Shown here: piece by piece, positions 7,414 to 16,227 of the stretch | How the letters are laid out: the number at the start of each line of letters is the position of its first letter | How positions within the stretch are numbered: the first letter of the stretch is position 1 | NCBI GenBank assembly: GCA_017469745.1 | Contig: JAFUFS010000017.1 | Coordinates: 1 to 41,316, forward strand | Direction: 5' to 3' | DNA length: 41,316 nucleotides | DNA from: Bacteroidales bacterium | Lineage (GTDB): Bacteria > Bacteroidota > Bacteroidia > Bacteroidales > UBA932 | Position numbers and translations under genes: made by a program | Notes under the pieces: model-generated | The model's input: the letters and a program-made list of their open reading frames with translations, nothing else | What the model was told of the DNA's origin: nothing | Database searches by the model: none

Positions 7414-9552
7414 TTATTCGTCTTTCAAGTACTTGAGCCAGAATGCCCTGTTGGCTGCATTGAAATGACGGCCCTGGTAGCCACGGTAACCGTGCATTCC
7501 GTCAGGGTAGATCATCAGCTCGAACTTCTTTCCTTCCTTATGAAGGGCATCGACGAGCTTGAGAGTGTTCTGGAAATGAACGTTGTCATCGCCTGTTCCG
7601 TGAGTGAGCTTGAGCATCACCGAACCGTCGTAGTTGTCGTCAGTTACAGGATATTCCTTGGCGGCATTGGTGACCTTCGTCCTCTCGTAGCCTTCGGGAT
7701 TGTCCTGAGGAGTGGACATGAAACGCTCCGTGTAATGGGTGTCGTAGAGAGCCCACTCGTAAACTCCGCCACCAGCGATTCCATAGTGGAAGGCATCGGG
7801 ATGCTTCATGACGAGGAGGGCTGTCATGGTACCTCCGAAGGAGAAGCCTTCGACTCCGATCTTGTCACCGTTGACATAAGGAAGCTTCTTGAGGTACTCG
7901 GCCCATTCCACGAAGTCCTGGACTTCGATCTCATCGAGATGCTTGTAGATCATGTCCAGTCCCTTGCGTCCGTTGTAGCCTGAGGCACGGCAGTCCGCGA
8001 CAACCTCGATGATTCCATTGTCTGAATACCACTTGTAAGCTGAAGTGCCGCGGAAACGGTCTGAAACCTGAGGTGAATCAGGACCTCCGTAAAGGTCAAC
8101 ATGTACAGGATACTTCTTGGAAGGATCGAAATCCTTGGGATAGGCGATCATGGCAGGAAGCTCGAGACCGTCATGTGTGGTCATAGTGATGATCCTGGGA
8201 AGGGCCGGATCCTCAGGGTTGAAATCAGGGCCTGCTGAATCGGCCACCTTGTAGGACTTGGAAGGCTTGACCAAGTCAAAGAGCCACACCTGGTCAGGAG
8301 TGGAAGAATTGCCCTGGGAGGCCACCACGTACTTCTTGTCAGGAGAGATGCTGACCTGGGAGGCGCTGAGAGCAGGATTGGAAACAGTTCTTACAGAGCC
8401 TTTTGTCGCAAGATAAACTCCAGTCCTGACATGGGAGTCCCTCTGGGCTGAATACAGGACCTCGGAGGTGGTGCCGTCAAAAGCCTTTGCAGGTTTTCCC
8501 TCCTTGACAGAAAGGATCGCCACCCTCCAGTTGTCTCCATCGGTCAGGCGCCTGAGGGTCTTTCCGTCATAGGAGAGATAATAGATCTGCTCCCAGCCGG
8601 TTTCGAAGGAACGGACCATGTAGAGACCGTCGCGTCCGAAGACCATTCCGGAGATCCAGTCAAGCCATGTGGGGTAGGTTTCGTGATAGATGTGGGTTTT
8701 GGAACCGTCAGCCGGAGAAACTGCGTAGAGATCCAGGGTGTTCTGGATCCTGGGCTCCCTCTGGATGAAGAAAGCCTTGCTGTCAGCTCCCCAGAAAGGA
8801 GTGCCGAAATACTGGTCGTCATTCTCGTCGAAGTCTGCCCAAGCCGTGCTCCCCTTCTCCAGGTCGACTATTCCGATGCGTACCTTCGGATTGGCATCGC
8901 CGCATTTCGGATAGCGGGTCATCCTGACTGAACCTCCGGTCGGAGACATGTCCTCGAGGGCGACTGCACCTCCGGCGTTCTGGCCATAACCGAGCTGAAG
9001 CCCGGAGCGGTCTGCATTCTCAGCCACAGGTGAATAGATCGGGAAGAAGGGAACTTCAGTGTTGTCGAAACGGTAGAAGCCGATCTTCTTGGAGTCTGGG
9101 GACCACCAGAAAGCGCAGTACCTGGAAGCACGGCCCAGGATCTCCTCATAGTAGACCCAGGATGCGTAGCCGTTGAGTATCACGTCGGAACCGTCGGAAG
9201 TAAGACGGGTCTCCTTCTTGGTAGCCACATCTATGACCCAGAGGTCATTGTCCCTGGTGAAAGCCATTTTGGTCGAGTCCGGGGAATAATTGAGGTTCTC
9301 TGCTCCCTCGACCCTGAAAGGCATCTGTCCGGCAGGCCTCATGGCCGGCATCGCCGGGGCAGCAACGCCCGGAAGGACCTTGTGCGAAGCTGCATCTATG
9401 ACAAAATCGTCGTCCGAAGGACGGCCGAAGTCATGGGTGAAAGCAACCTGATGGTCTCCTATCCAACGCCATGTGCGAGGGATACGGTTCGTCTCCTGCG
9501 CGGAAAGCATAGTGGCGGCGCAGAGTGACAGCATGATGATCAGTTTTTTCAT
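7414..9552 (-). CDS. Dipeptidyl peptidase IV (S9B serine peptidase)
   Basis: A secreted S9 family exopeptidase that removes X-Pro or X-Ala dipeptides from peptide N-termini, typical of protein- and peptide-using Bacteroidales. It has 712 residues: signal peptide (MKKLIIMLSLCAATMLSAQ), an eight-bladed beta-propeller (about 30-460; DPPIV_N), and an alpha/beta hydrolase domain. The catalytic triad is visible: Ser in GFSFGG near 571, Asp in GTGDDNVHF near 655, and His in DGMHGYRG near 687. The propeller helix motif YYEEILGRA carries the double Glu that anchors the substrate N-terminus and defines the DPP IV group. I use ATG 9552, 5 nt after the stop of the helicase gene, because the longer frame would overlap that gene and spoil the signal peptide. 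Confidence 0.95.
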   Translation of the reverse strand: MKKLIIMLSLCAATMLSAQETNRIPRTWRWIGDHQVAFTHDFGRPSDDDFVIDAASHKVLPGVAAPAMPAMRPAGQMPFRVEGAENLNYSPDSTKMAFTRDNDLWVIDVATKKETRLTSDGSDVILNGYASWVYYEEILGRASRYCAFWWSPDSKKIGFYRFDNTEVPFFPIYSPVAENADRSGLQLGYGQNAGGAVALEDMSPTGGSVRMTRYPKCGDANPKVRIGIVDLEKGSTAWADFDENDDQYFGTPFWGADSKAFFIQREPRIQNTLDLYAVSPADGSKTHIYHETYPTWLDWISGMVFGRDGLYMVRSFETGWEQIYYLSYDGKTLRRLTDGDNWRVAILSVKEGKPAKAFDGTTSEVLYSAQRDSHVRTGVYLATKGSVRTVSNPALSASQVSISPDKKYVVASQGNSSTPDQVWLFDLVKPSKSYKVADSAGPDFNPEDPALPRIITMTTHDGLELPAMIAYPKDFDPSKKYPVHVDLYGGPDSPQVSDRFRGTSAYKWYSDNGIIEVVADCRASGYNGRKGLDMIYKHLDEIEVQDFVEWAEYLKKLPYVNGDKIGVEGFSFGGTMTALLVMKHPDAFHYGIAGGGVYEWALYDTHYTERFMSTPQDNPEGYERTKVTNAAKEYPVTDDNYDGSVMLKLTHGTGDDNVHFQNTLKLVDALHKEGKKFELMIYPDGMHGYRGYQGRHFNAANRAFWLKYLKDE

Positions 9553-9556
9553 AACT

Positions 9557-11032
9557 CTATTGATTATTAAAATATTCATCCTTGAAATTAACAAGATAGA
9601 CCCTCTCGACGGCCCTTGTTAGAGCGGTGTAGAGCCATTTGAGATCGTCCACCGTGAGTTCGTCCTGCCAGAAGGGGTTGTCGATGAAGACGCAGCTCCA
9701 CTGTCCGCCCTGGCTCTTGTGGCAGGTTATCGCATTGGCGTACTTCAGCTGCAGGGCATTGAAATAGGGATCCTCCCTGACTGCATCGTAGCGTTTCTTC
9801 TTGGACTTTATGTCCGCATAATCCTCATTGACTCCGTTGTAGAGCATGTTCTGCTGCTCATAAGTCAGCGAGGCAGACTCCGAGTCAAGGGTGTCCAAGC
9901 AGACCTTGGCCTTGATCTCTGTGTCGTCATAGTCCGGAAAACTCAGCCTGGCGTCGGCGAAATGGAGGCCGTACCTCTCTTCGTAATTCTTGATGGAGAC
10001 GAGTTTCGCCATGTCCCCGTTGGCTATGTAATCCATAATCTTTGAGTCTCCGATGAACTGGTAGCAGTTCTTCACGATCATTAGTTTCTCCCCCCGGACA
10101 AGATTTTCCTCATCGTAGAAAACCTGGGCGCGTATTCCTGCATTATAGCGGTTAGCCCTCTTGTTGGAACGGCACAGGACCACCGCATCGTCTTTTGAAT
10201 ATTCAGAAAAATAACTTTGGTTGAGACTGTCCAGGAGCTCCCCTCCCGTGATCCGCCGGATGTCGTCGAAGCCCTCGGTCCGGAGTCCGATCTCGTCCGG
10301 AGTGAAGACCTCGCCGGAGAACTCCGCTTCCGAAATCATATTCCTGAGCTTTGTTGCATTGAATAGGATTCCTGATTCCTTCTGCTGGCGTACAACCTCC
10401 TTGAGGCTGCTGTACCTTACTCCTCCGAATCCATCCATGTAGTCGGGAGACAGGGCCGGAGATGCATCCAGCCCGACCGGAGGCAGCTGGGCTGAATCAC
10501 CGATCATGATAAGCCGGCAATCGTTTCCTGCCCGCACGAAGTCCACCAGGTCCTTCAGGAGGTCTCCGGTACCGAACATGGCGACATTCTGACGACTTGC
10601 ATCTTCTATTCCGATTAGGGATACCTCATCCACTATGAATAGCTTGTGGGAAGCCTTGTTGGGGGCAAGGGAGAACTGTCCCAGCCCGTCTGCTCCGACC
10701 GATTTCTGGCGGTAAATGCACTTGTGGATTGTCTTCGCAGCTTTCCGGGAATAAAGGGAAAGGACTTTAGCTGCCCTGCCGGTAGGGGCCATGAGGATGC
10801 AGATCTCCTCAGGCTCATCATCCCTCACGGGTCTAAGGTCATCCAGGGCCTCGATGACGGCAGAAATCGCTGTGGTCTTGCCGGTTCCGGCATATCCGTT
10901 GACGACCAGGATGTCAGAATCGTCCGCGGTCAGGAAGTCGGACACATCGGAGAACAACCGGTCCTGGTCCGTGGTTATCTCAAACGGGAAATGTTCCCTG
11001 AAACGCTTGTAGAAAAAGCTGCTGCGGTCCAT
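9557..11032 (-). CDS. RecD/Pif1-like superfamily 1 DNA helicase
   Basis: ATP-dependent 5'-3' DNA helicase-like protein of 491 residues. Walker A is VVNGYAGTGKTTA near residue 45, motif Ib/Ic includes APTGRAAK, Walker B is LFIVDEVSLI near 133, motif III is MIGDSAQLPPVG, and the C-terminal UvrD_C_2 part has ITCHKSQGGQWS and YTALTRAVERVYLV. It is shorter than RecD2 (about 720 residues) and lacks its long N-terminal HhH region. It is the compact stand-alone type common in Bacteroidota, presumably for repair or replication-fork work. The start is ATG 11032, whose A is also the last base of the trkH TGA (TGATG overlap), so translation is coupled. The stop lies 5 nt before the DPP IV start. Confidence 0.9.
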   Translation of the reverse strand: MDRSSFFYKRFREHFPFEITTDQDRLFSDVSDFLTADDSDILVVNGYAGTGKTTAISAVIEALDDLRPVRDDEPEEICILMAPTGRAAKVLSLYSRKAAKTIHKCIYRQKSVGADGLGQFSLAPNKASHKLFIVDEVSLIGIEDASRQNVAMFGTGDLLKDLVDFVRAGNDCRLIMIGDSAQLPPVGLDASPALSPDYMDGFGGVRYSSLKEVVRQQKESGILFNATKLRNMISEAEFSGEVFTPDEIGLRTEGFDDIRRITGGELLDSLNQSYFSEYSKDDAVVLCRSNKRANRYNAGIRAQVFYDEENLVRGEKLMIVKNCYQFIGDSKIMDYIANGDMAKLVSIKNYEERYGLHFADARLSFPDYDDTEIKAKVCLDTLDSESASLTYEQQNMLYNGVNEDYADIKSKKKRYDAVREDPYFNALQLKYANAITCHKSQGGQWSCVFIDNPFWQDELTVDDLKWLYTALTRAVERVYLVNFKDEYFNNQ

Positions 11033-12486
11033 CACTTGCTCCTCTTGCTGAAAATCATCATCGCAACGGCCAGGACGGGATAGATTTCGACACGGCCCAG
11101 GAACATGTCGATCGTGTACATGATTTTGGATCCCACGGGCTCAGCATTGAAGTTGCAGACAGCACCGAGATTTCCTACGGAAGGACCGACATTGCTCAAC
11201 GATGTGAAAGTTGCAGCAACGGCATTGGTGTTATGAGGATTGAAAAGCAGGTTGAGTGCCAGGGAGAAGACGATCAGCATCAGGTAGAGGGCCAGATAGA
11301 GAATCGGCGGAGCGATTGCTTCCTGGCTGACCACTCGGCCGTTGACCCTGACTTCGTTGACTGAAGCCGGATGGAGCAAGCACCTCAGGCGGTACTTTAT
11401 CTCTTTAAGGAGGACAAGGACCCTGTCGCACTTGATTCCTCCGGTGGTGGAACCTGCCATACCGCAGGTGATACCCACGAAGACCAGCATCACCGATGGC
11501 AGGACCGGCCAGGTGCTGTTGTCCCCGATTCCGAATCCGGTTGTGGATGCATAGCTGAGCACATGGAACGAGCCGTCGAGGACGGCCTGGCCCCATGACT
11601 GCACGACACCCTGAACCTTCAGTGAGATGGAGACTATCAGGCTCACCATCATCAGGTTCCAGAGGTAGAACCTGAAAATCTCATTCCTGAATGGCTTCAG
11701 GGACCGGGTGATTATCGCCACGTAAGTCATTCCGAAATGGACGGAGGAGAGCAACATGAAGAACATGGTGATCAAGTCGATCGGAACCGAATTGTAGGCT
11801 CCGATCGAGAGGTTCCTGGTGCTGAATCCTCCCGTGGCCGTAACGCTCATAGCGTGGTTGGCGGCATCGAACGGACTCATCCCGGCCAGCATGTACAGGA
11901 GGAATGAGGCGAGCGCCATTCCGAAATACACGTACGTGAATATGTAGACTGTCTTTCCTGAACCGGAGCGATAGCCGCTCTTGGAGAGCGAGGAAAGCTC
12001 CAGGTTGGTAAGGCGCAGCTTCATCTGGGAGGAACTTGGGATGATAAGGAGCAGGAAAACCACTACTCCCAAGCCTCCGATGAAGTGGGTGGAAGACCTC
12101 CAGAACAACAGGCTGTTTGGAAGGGACTCAACATCTTCCAGGATGGTAGCCCCGGTGGTAGTGAAACCGGAAACACTTTCAAACCAGGCATTTACCACGG
12201 TAAAAGGTCCGCCCCAAAGGGCGTATGGCAGCATACCGAAGATAAAGGACAGGACCCAGGAAAGGACTATGATCAGATAGCCTTCCTTAAGGTTGATTGC
12301 AGAGGTCTTCCTGACAAAGAAGAAGGGGAAGATGCCTACGGTGAAGGTCAGGGTGAAACTGATCATCAAGGCTGCAAGGGCACTGTCATTGCCGTTGGCA
12401 ACCGAGATCAGGATCGACAGGAACATGAACAACGCACTGACGAGCAGAGCGTAGCCCACATACCTGGATATGACCTTTATGTTCAT
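11032..12486 (-). CDS. trkH: TrkH-type potassium uptake channel subunit
   Basis: An inner-membrane K+ translocation subunit of the Trk/Ktr/HKT superfamily with 484 residues and about ten membrane segments arranged as four M1-P-M2 repeats. The selectivity-filter loops are recognisable: SGFTTTGAT near 107, TATGGFS near 218, YASTTGFGIG near 310, and SNVGPSVGNLG near 432. The intramembrane gating loop is suggested by GMAGSTTGGIKCDR near 340. No TrkA/KtrA RCK regulatory subunit is encoded in the window. The start codon overlaps the stop of the upstream coiled-coil membrane gene (ATGA), and the stop overlaps the helicase start, so three products are translationally coupled. Confidence 0.95.
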   Translation of the reverse strand: MNIKVISRYVGYALLVSALFMFLSILISVANGNDSALAALMISFTLTFTVGIFPFFFVRKTSAINLKEGYLIIVLSWVLSFIFGMLPYALWGGPFTVVNAWFESVSGFTTTGATILEDVESLPNSLLFWRSSTHFIGGLGVVVFLLLIIPSSSQMKLRLTNLELSSLSKSGYRSGSGKTVYIFTYVYFGMALASFLLYMLAGMSPFDAANHAMSVTATGGFSTRNLSIGAYNSVPIDLITMFFMLLSSVHFGMTYVAIITRSLKPFRNEIFRFYLWNLMMVSLIVSISLKVQGVVQSWGQAVLDGSFHVLSYASTTGFGIGDNSTWPVLPSVMLVFVGITCGMAGSTTGGIKCDRVLVLLKEIKYRLRCLLHPASVNEVRVNGRVVSQEAIAPPILYLALYLMLIVFSLALNLLFNPHNTNAVAATFTSLSNVGPSVGNLGAVCNFNAEPVGSKIMYTIDMFLGRVEIYPVLAVAMMIFSKRSK

Positions 12487-13328
12487 TGTTCCTTATCTTG
12501 TCGAATGACCTTGGACCTCAGTTCAGACAGCCTCTTCCTCAACTGCTGGTTCTCCCCTGCCAGTTCAGTTATTCCTTCATTGAGCTCGACCAGTTCGTCG
12601 TTCCCGTCAAAGGTGTAGGAGTACTTGCTGTTGAACGCACGGTAATTGTTCAGGCCGTCCAGCATCTTGTAGATAGGATTGACGTAGTACACAAGGAGGA
12701 AGAACAGGAGCATGAAGATCAGCAGCAGTCCGACCATGACGGCGACTGCACCTGGGATGACGCTCCTGTAGAATCCTCTCTGGAAGGTCTCTGAATTCTT
12801 CTTCAAGTCGGCATAGATAGCCTCGTCGAGGGTGTCTATGTACTGGTTGAGCCTCCGGTACTGAGGCTGGAGCCTCTCAAAGTACCAGGACCTGGTGTCG
12901 ATGAAGTCTGAGAGCAACACTTCGTTCAGCTCCAGGGAGGTCAGCATGAAGGCGGAATAGGCGTAGACCACGGAGTCGGTCAGGGGCATCATCTTGTCTC
13001 CCATGAGGGACATCCTCAGGGAGTCACAGTGGTCCATGAATTCCTTCTGGTGGAAATCCGGAAGGGTGTTGACAGAATCGTCCCCGATCACGGAAAGGAT
13101 GTCCAGATTGTACTGGCTGCTCACGTCAGCGAGTTTCTGGGCCACGTTGATGCTCCTGACGTTGTCTGCCATCAGGTCGGACACGTAGTGGCTCATCCTG
13201 GAGTACTCCATGATCGAGATTATGCTCGACACCAGGAGAGTCACGGCAATAGCCATCAGGCTGAGGGTCAGCTTGGCCCTCATTGACAGCGTCTTGTCCT
13301 TGATTGTATCTGACAGTTTCCTGACCAT
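12483..13328 (-). CDS. Sensor-like membrane protein with periplasmic helical domain and C-terminal coiled coil
   Basis: 281 residues. Membrane helix 1 is at about 18-40 and helix 2 at about 190-216 (VIPGAVAVMVGLLLIFMLLF). Between them lies a roughly 150-residue, mostly helical periplasmic region resembling the four-helix-bundle sensor of chemoreceptors (4HB_MCP type). After helix 2 come a HAMP-like linker (YYVNPIYKMLDGLNNY) and a short coiled coil (ELAGENQQLRKRLSELRSKV). No kinase, cyclase, GGDEF or methyl-accepting domain follows, so any output must go through a partner. The 3' end overlaps the trkH start by 4 nt. TrkH regulation or sensing is an inference from context only. A TATATTTG box at 13358-13351 lies 22 nt upstream. 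Confidence 0.8.
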   Translation of the reverse strand: MVRKLSDTIKDKTLSMRAKLTLSLMAIAVTLLVSSIISIMEYSRMSHYVSDLMADNVRSINVAQKLADVSSQYNLDILSVIGDDSVNTLPDFHQKEFMDHCDSLRMSLMGDKMMPLTDSVVYAYSAFMLTSLELNEVLLSDFIDTRSWYFERLQPQYRRLNQYIDTLDEAIYADLKKNSETFQRGFYRSVIPGAVAVMVGLLLIFMLLFFLLVYYVNPIYKMLDGLNNYRAFNSKYSYTFDGNDELVELNEGITELAGENQQLRKRLSELRSKVIRQDKEQ

Positions 13329-13350
13329 TTATGCAATGTTGTTCAAATTA

Positions 13351-13358
13351 CAAATATA
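13351..13358 (-). promoter_or_regulatory. -7 box for the trkH operon
   Basis: TATATTTG on the minus strand, 22 nt before the ATG at 13328. It would drive the six-gene operon down to 4907. The -33 region falls in the 3' end of the DUF4838 gene and is weak. Confidence 0.55.
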
Positions 13359-13371
13359 GGAAAAATCCTTC

Positions 13372-15027
13372 TTATCGGTACAACCCCAGCATTCCGCCGT
13401 AGTCAGCCAGGCATTGCTGCTCAGGGAAAGACCGGAAATAGGTCGAATCCATGTAGACTGCAAAAGATGTGACATTGCGGATTCCGTAGCCGGCATAGGT
13501 CTCAAGGTCCGATGCAAAGACCTCAGGATGCCATGGGAGATTGACTGCAGGCTTTTTCCATCCGCTGGCAAGAGAGACATCCAGCCAGTACTCCAGTACC
13601 ACGGCGGTTTCAGCCGGGAAAACCTTGAGGTTGGCCTCGAGAAGGTCGATCACTTCCCTATGTGACATCCTCCCCTTCCGGCCGGGAGCCTCCAGATCGG
13701 TGAGCGGCCTGTCCCACTCCCTCTCGATTGGAGCGAACTCCAGGAATATTCCTTCCTCGGGCTTGACTTTCACCGGAGGTTCAATAGTCGAATTGTACGC
13801 CAGATGGGCCAGCATGGCCTGCGGGTCCACCTCACGGATGGCCTTGATCATACGGTTCTCTATGATAAGGGCCTGTTCGCTTGCGGAGTACTCGCTGCAT
13901 TCCGGACAAAAGCAGACCGGAGCTCCGTCATCAAGCCAGAAATAGTACCTGTGATTGGTTGCTGGAAGGGCTTTGGCAAACTCAGCCGCCTTGGATGCTA
14001 TGATCTGAAGAGCCTTCTCGGAATGAGGGCAGCAATTCGAATCCGGAGTCCTGCAGCCGTCTGTATCCATCCTGAACATTGAAGGATTCTCCTCGAAAAG
14101 GTCCCTCGGAAGCAGTTCGGCCATGGAATGCAACTGGTGCTCGACTTCTATCCCGAGGCTACGGCACTCCTCGGAAAAGCGTCTTCCCTGCTCGGACTGC
14201 ATGAAACCGATGACCTCTCCGGGCTTCATGTGGGTGCCTATGGTGTTGATGCCGTTCTGGTGTGCGATAAGAGGCCAGTCTACAGTTGCGAGGTCCTGCA
14301 CCGAGAGGACGGCTCCTCTCATTCCGAAGAAAGAGTTCCTGTCGATCCTGGCATCGAAAAAGACCTTGGGCTGATGGAAATCCGCTTTCTCGTCATCAGT
14401 GCTCTTCATGGAGTACCATGTAACCTTCCCATCGGGGCGGAAATCAGCCCGGAAGACTCCCATGCGGAATCCATTTCCGATGTCCACTCCGTGCTCCTCA
14501 AGCTCTTCGCGGGACACGCTGCCGGCCACTCGATAGCCTTCTCCGCCGATCTCGTGGGAATAAGTCAGGGTCCTGAAATTCCATGAATAGTCGAACTGGC
14601 GGTAGAAAGTGCATTCGTAGTCGAGCGCCCTGCCTGCAGGGTCCATTTCCGTACCGATGTACGTACCGAGTTCACCGGCCGGGGCGAAGAAAATCTCCAC
14701 CCTGTCTTCCGGTCCCACGTCCATCTCATCCTTGAAGTCCTTTTCCAGGGCCAGGCTTCCCTCAACCACGTCGAAACGGAAGAAGAATAGGCTGTCCGTC
14801 GCAAAACAACGGAATGAAGTACTGTCGTCCAATCCGCTCCATGGGGCGTGGAAGCCGGTCACAGGCGGAATGACCTTCCACATAGGCGAATCCATGACAG
14901 CCCCGTCATGGGGTGCCACTTGTGAATATGGAATCAGATATTCCCCGAAAGTGTCTTCATTCCGGGAACAGGACGAGGTCAAGACGGCAAAGGCCGTCAG
15001 CACAGCCAGGGGAAAAATCCTTTTCAT
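13372..15027 (-). CDS. Lipoprotein with CBM9-like and DUF4838 domains
   Basis: 551 residues. The signal peptide ends at the lipobox TSSC (Cys20). Residues about 35-215 look like the carbohydrate-binding CBM9-like sandwich seen in many Bacteroidota lipoproteins (DSLFFFRFDV, then EDRVEIFFAP). Residues about 260-540 match DUF4838, a TIM-barrel-like family related to alpha-glucuronidase-type glycosidases. The landmark is YYFWLDDGAPVCFCPECSEY near 367-386, with a Cys cluster that may bind metal, followed by LEFAPIERE. It is probably a surface or periplasmic glycan-active enzyme, but substrate and catalytic residues cannot be assigned. It is the last gene of the yicC-rmuC-AGE operon, 9 nt after the AGE gene, which suggests joint use with a GlcNAc/ManNAc-type epimerase. 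Confidence 0.85.
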   Translation of the reverse strand: MKRIFPLAVLTAFAVLTSSCSRNEDTFGEYLIPYSQVAPHDGAVMDSPMWKVIPPVTGFHAPWSGLDDSTSFRCFATDSLFFFRFDVVEGSLALEKDFKDEMDVGPEDRVEIFFAPAGELGTYIGTEMDPAGRALDYECTFYRQFDYSWNFRTLTYSHEIGGEGYRVAGSVSREELEEHGVDIGNGFRMGVFRADFRPDGKVTWYSMKSTDDEKADFHQPKVFFDARIDRNSFFGMRGAVLSVQDLATVDWPLIAHQNGINTIGTHMKPGEVIGFMQSEQGRRFSEECRSLGIEVEHQLHSMAELLPRDLFEENPSMFRMDTDGCRTPDSNCCPHSEKALQIIASKAAEFAKALPATNHRYYFWLDDGAPVCFCPECSEYSASEQALIIENRMIKAIREVDPQAMLAHLAYNSTIEPPVKVKPEEGIFLEFAPIEREWDRPLTDLEAPGRKGRMSHREVIDLLEANLKVFPAETAVVLEYWLDVSLASGWKKPAVNLPWHPEVFASDLETYAGYGIRNVTSFAVYMDSTYFRSFPEQQCLADYGGMLGLYR

Positions 15028-15036
15028 AACGAGAAA

Positions 15037-16227
15037 TTATTGATCCAACGACAGTTCTTCAAGCAGGTTCCCGATCTGGTACAGTCCCCTCGACACATGG
15101 AAGCAGCCCTTCCACTTGCCTCCCTTCAGGGGAAGCAACACCTCACCGCGGCGGTTCAGGTAGCCGAACCATTCAGGGTAATCAGGATCCTTGAAATGCG
15201 TCCAGAGATATTCATCAAGCTTCAGGAACCATTCCAGGCACTTCCTCTCGCCTGTGAGCCTGTAGCCCTTGAGCATGGCGATTGCGGCCTCGAGATGGAC
15301 CCACCAGAGCTTCTGGTCCCACTCGAGTTCCTGAGTCGGGCAGCCCTTCCTGTCCATGAAATAGAAGATCCCGCCATATTCCTTGTCCCAGCCATACTCG
15401 ATCACGCGCAGCGAGATGTCCACTGCCTTGCGTACCAGGTCCCCGTCGCCGAGCCTCAGTCCCAGGTTCTCGATGAACCAAAGGGCCTCTAGGTCGTGGC
15501 CGGGATTGACCTTGCGTCCCTCGAAGCAGTCCACCAGGCTTCCGTCCAGAGCAGAGACGTTCTCCACCATGACGCCCAGGTCAGGCTGGTAGAAGACATC
15601 CATGACTTCGTGGAGGCACTCGTCGATGGTCCTGTCCATCAGTTCCGGGTCATCTATTATTCCCTCGACCTCCAGGGCCATGTTGCAGATGATCATCGGA
15701 AGGGCGAAATCCTTCATGGGCCTTGTGCCGGGGACGGCTTTGGACCACTGTCCCTTGGGATTAGTCCTGCGCTCCAGGATCCTCCAGAAGGTTTCCTTGG
15801 CCAGATGGGCGTACTCATCGGATCCGGTAGCCTCTGCCAGCCTGGCGAAAGCCATGCAGGCGAAGGTGTTCGAGAATATGTTGTAAGGCTGAACTATAGG
15901 CCTGCCTTCCCTGGTCAGGGAGAAATAGAAATCATAATCGCCCGTGAAGCCATGTCTCTTCAGGAACTCCCCGCCTTGCAAGGCACAGTCGAGCCACTCC
16001 TGATCCTTCCGGAACTTGTTGTAGAGCATGGCAAACATCCAGACCTCACGCCCCTGGAGCCACACGAACTTGTCGGTGTCGTAGACGCTGCCGTCGCGGC
16101 CAAGGCAGGTGAAATAGCCCCCATATTCCTTGTCCTGGGAATGCTTTAGCCAGAAAGGCAGCACATTGTCCAGCAATTCACTCCTGTAGCGGACGGCCAT
16201 TGCCGCGAAATCGGTCTCAGTCTTCAT
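15037..16227 (-). CDS. N-acylglucosamine 2-epimerase family protein (AGE)
   Basis: 396 residues, an (alpha/alpha)6-barrel sugar epimerase or isomerase. The family includes GlcNAc 2-epimerase (ManNAc to GlcNAc, used in Bacteroides sialic-acid catabolism), cellobiose 2-epimerase and mannose isomerase-type enzymes. Characteristic text: KFVWLQGREVWMFAML near 52, PYNIFSNTFACMAFARL near 114, NPGHDLEALWF near 240 with a catalytic-type His, and KLWWVHLEAAIAM near 305 with the second His. The substrate cannot be fixed without alignment. No nanA, nanT or sialidase lies in the window to support sialic acid use. The start codon lies inside the 3' end of rmuC (11-nt overlap). Confidence 0.9.
   Translation of the reverse strand: MKTETDFAAMAVRYRSELLDNVLPFWLKHSQDKEYGGYFTCLGRDGSVYDTDKFVWLQGREVWMFAMLYNKFRKDQEWLDCALQGGEFLKRHGFTGDYDFYFSLTREGRPIVQPYNIFSNTFACMAFARLAEATGSDEYAHLAKETFWRILERRTNPKGQWSKAVPGTRPMKDFALPMIICNMALEVEGIIDDPELMDRTIDECLHEVMDVFYQPDLGVMVENVSALDGSLVDCFEGRKVNPGHDLEALWFIENLGLRLGDGDLVRKAVDISLRVIEYGWDKEYGGIFYFMDRKGCPTQELEWDQKLWWVHLEAAIAMLKGYRLTGERKCLEWFLKLDEYLWTHFKDPDYPEWFGYLNRRGEVLLPLKGGKWKGCFHVSRGLYQIGNLLEELSLDQ

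Noticed and set aside
15037..16227. Firm naming of the AGE protein as a sialic-acid pathway epimerase
   Set aside because: Family membership is clear, but no other sialic-acid genes are in the window and AGE enzymes act on several sugars.
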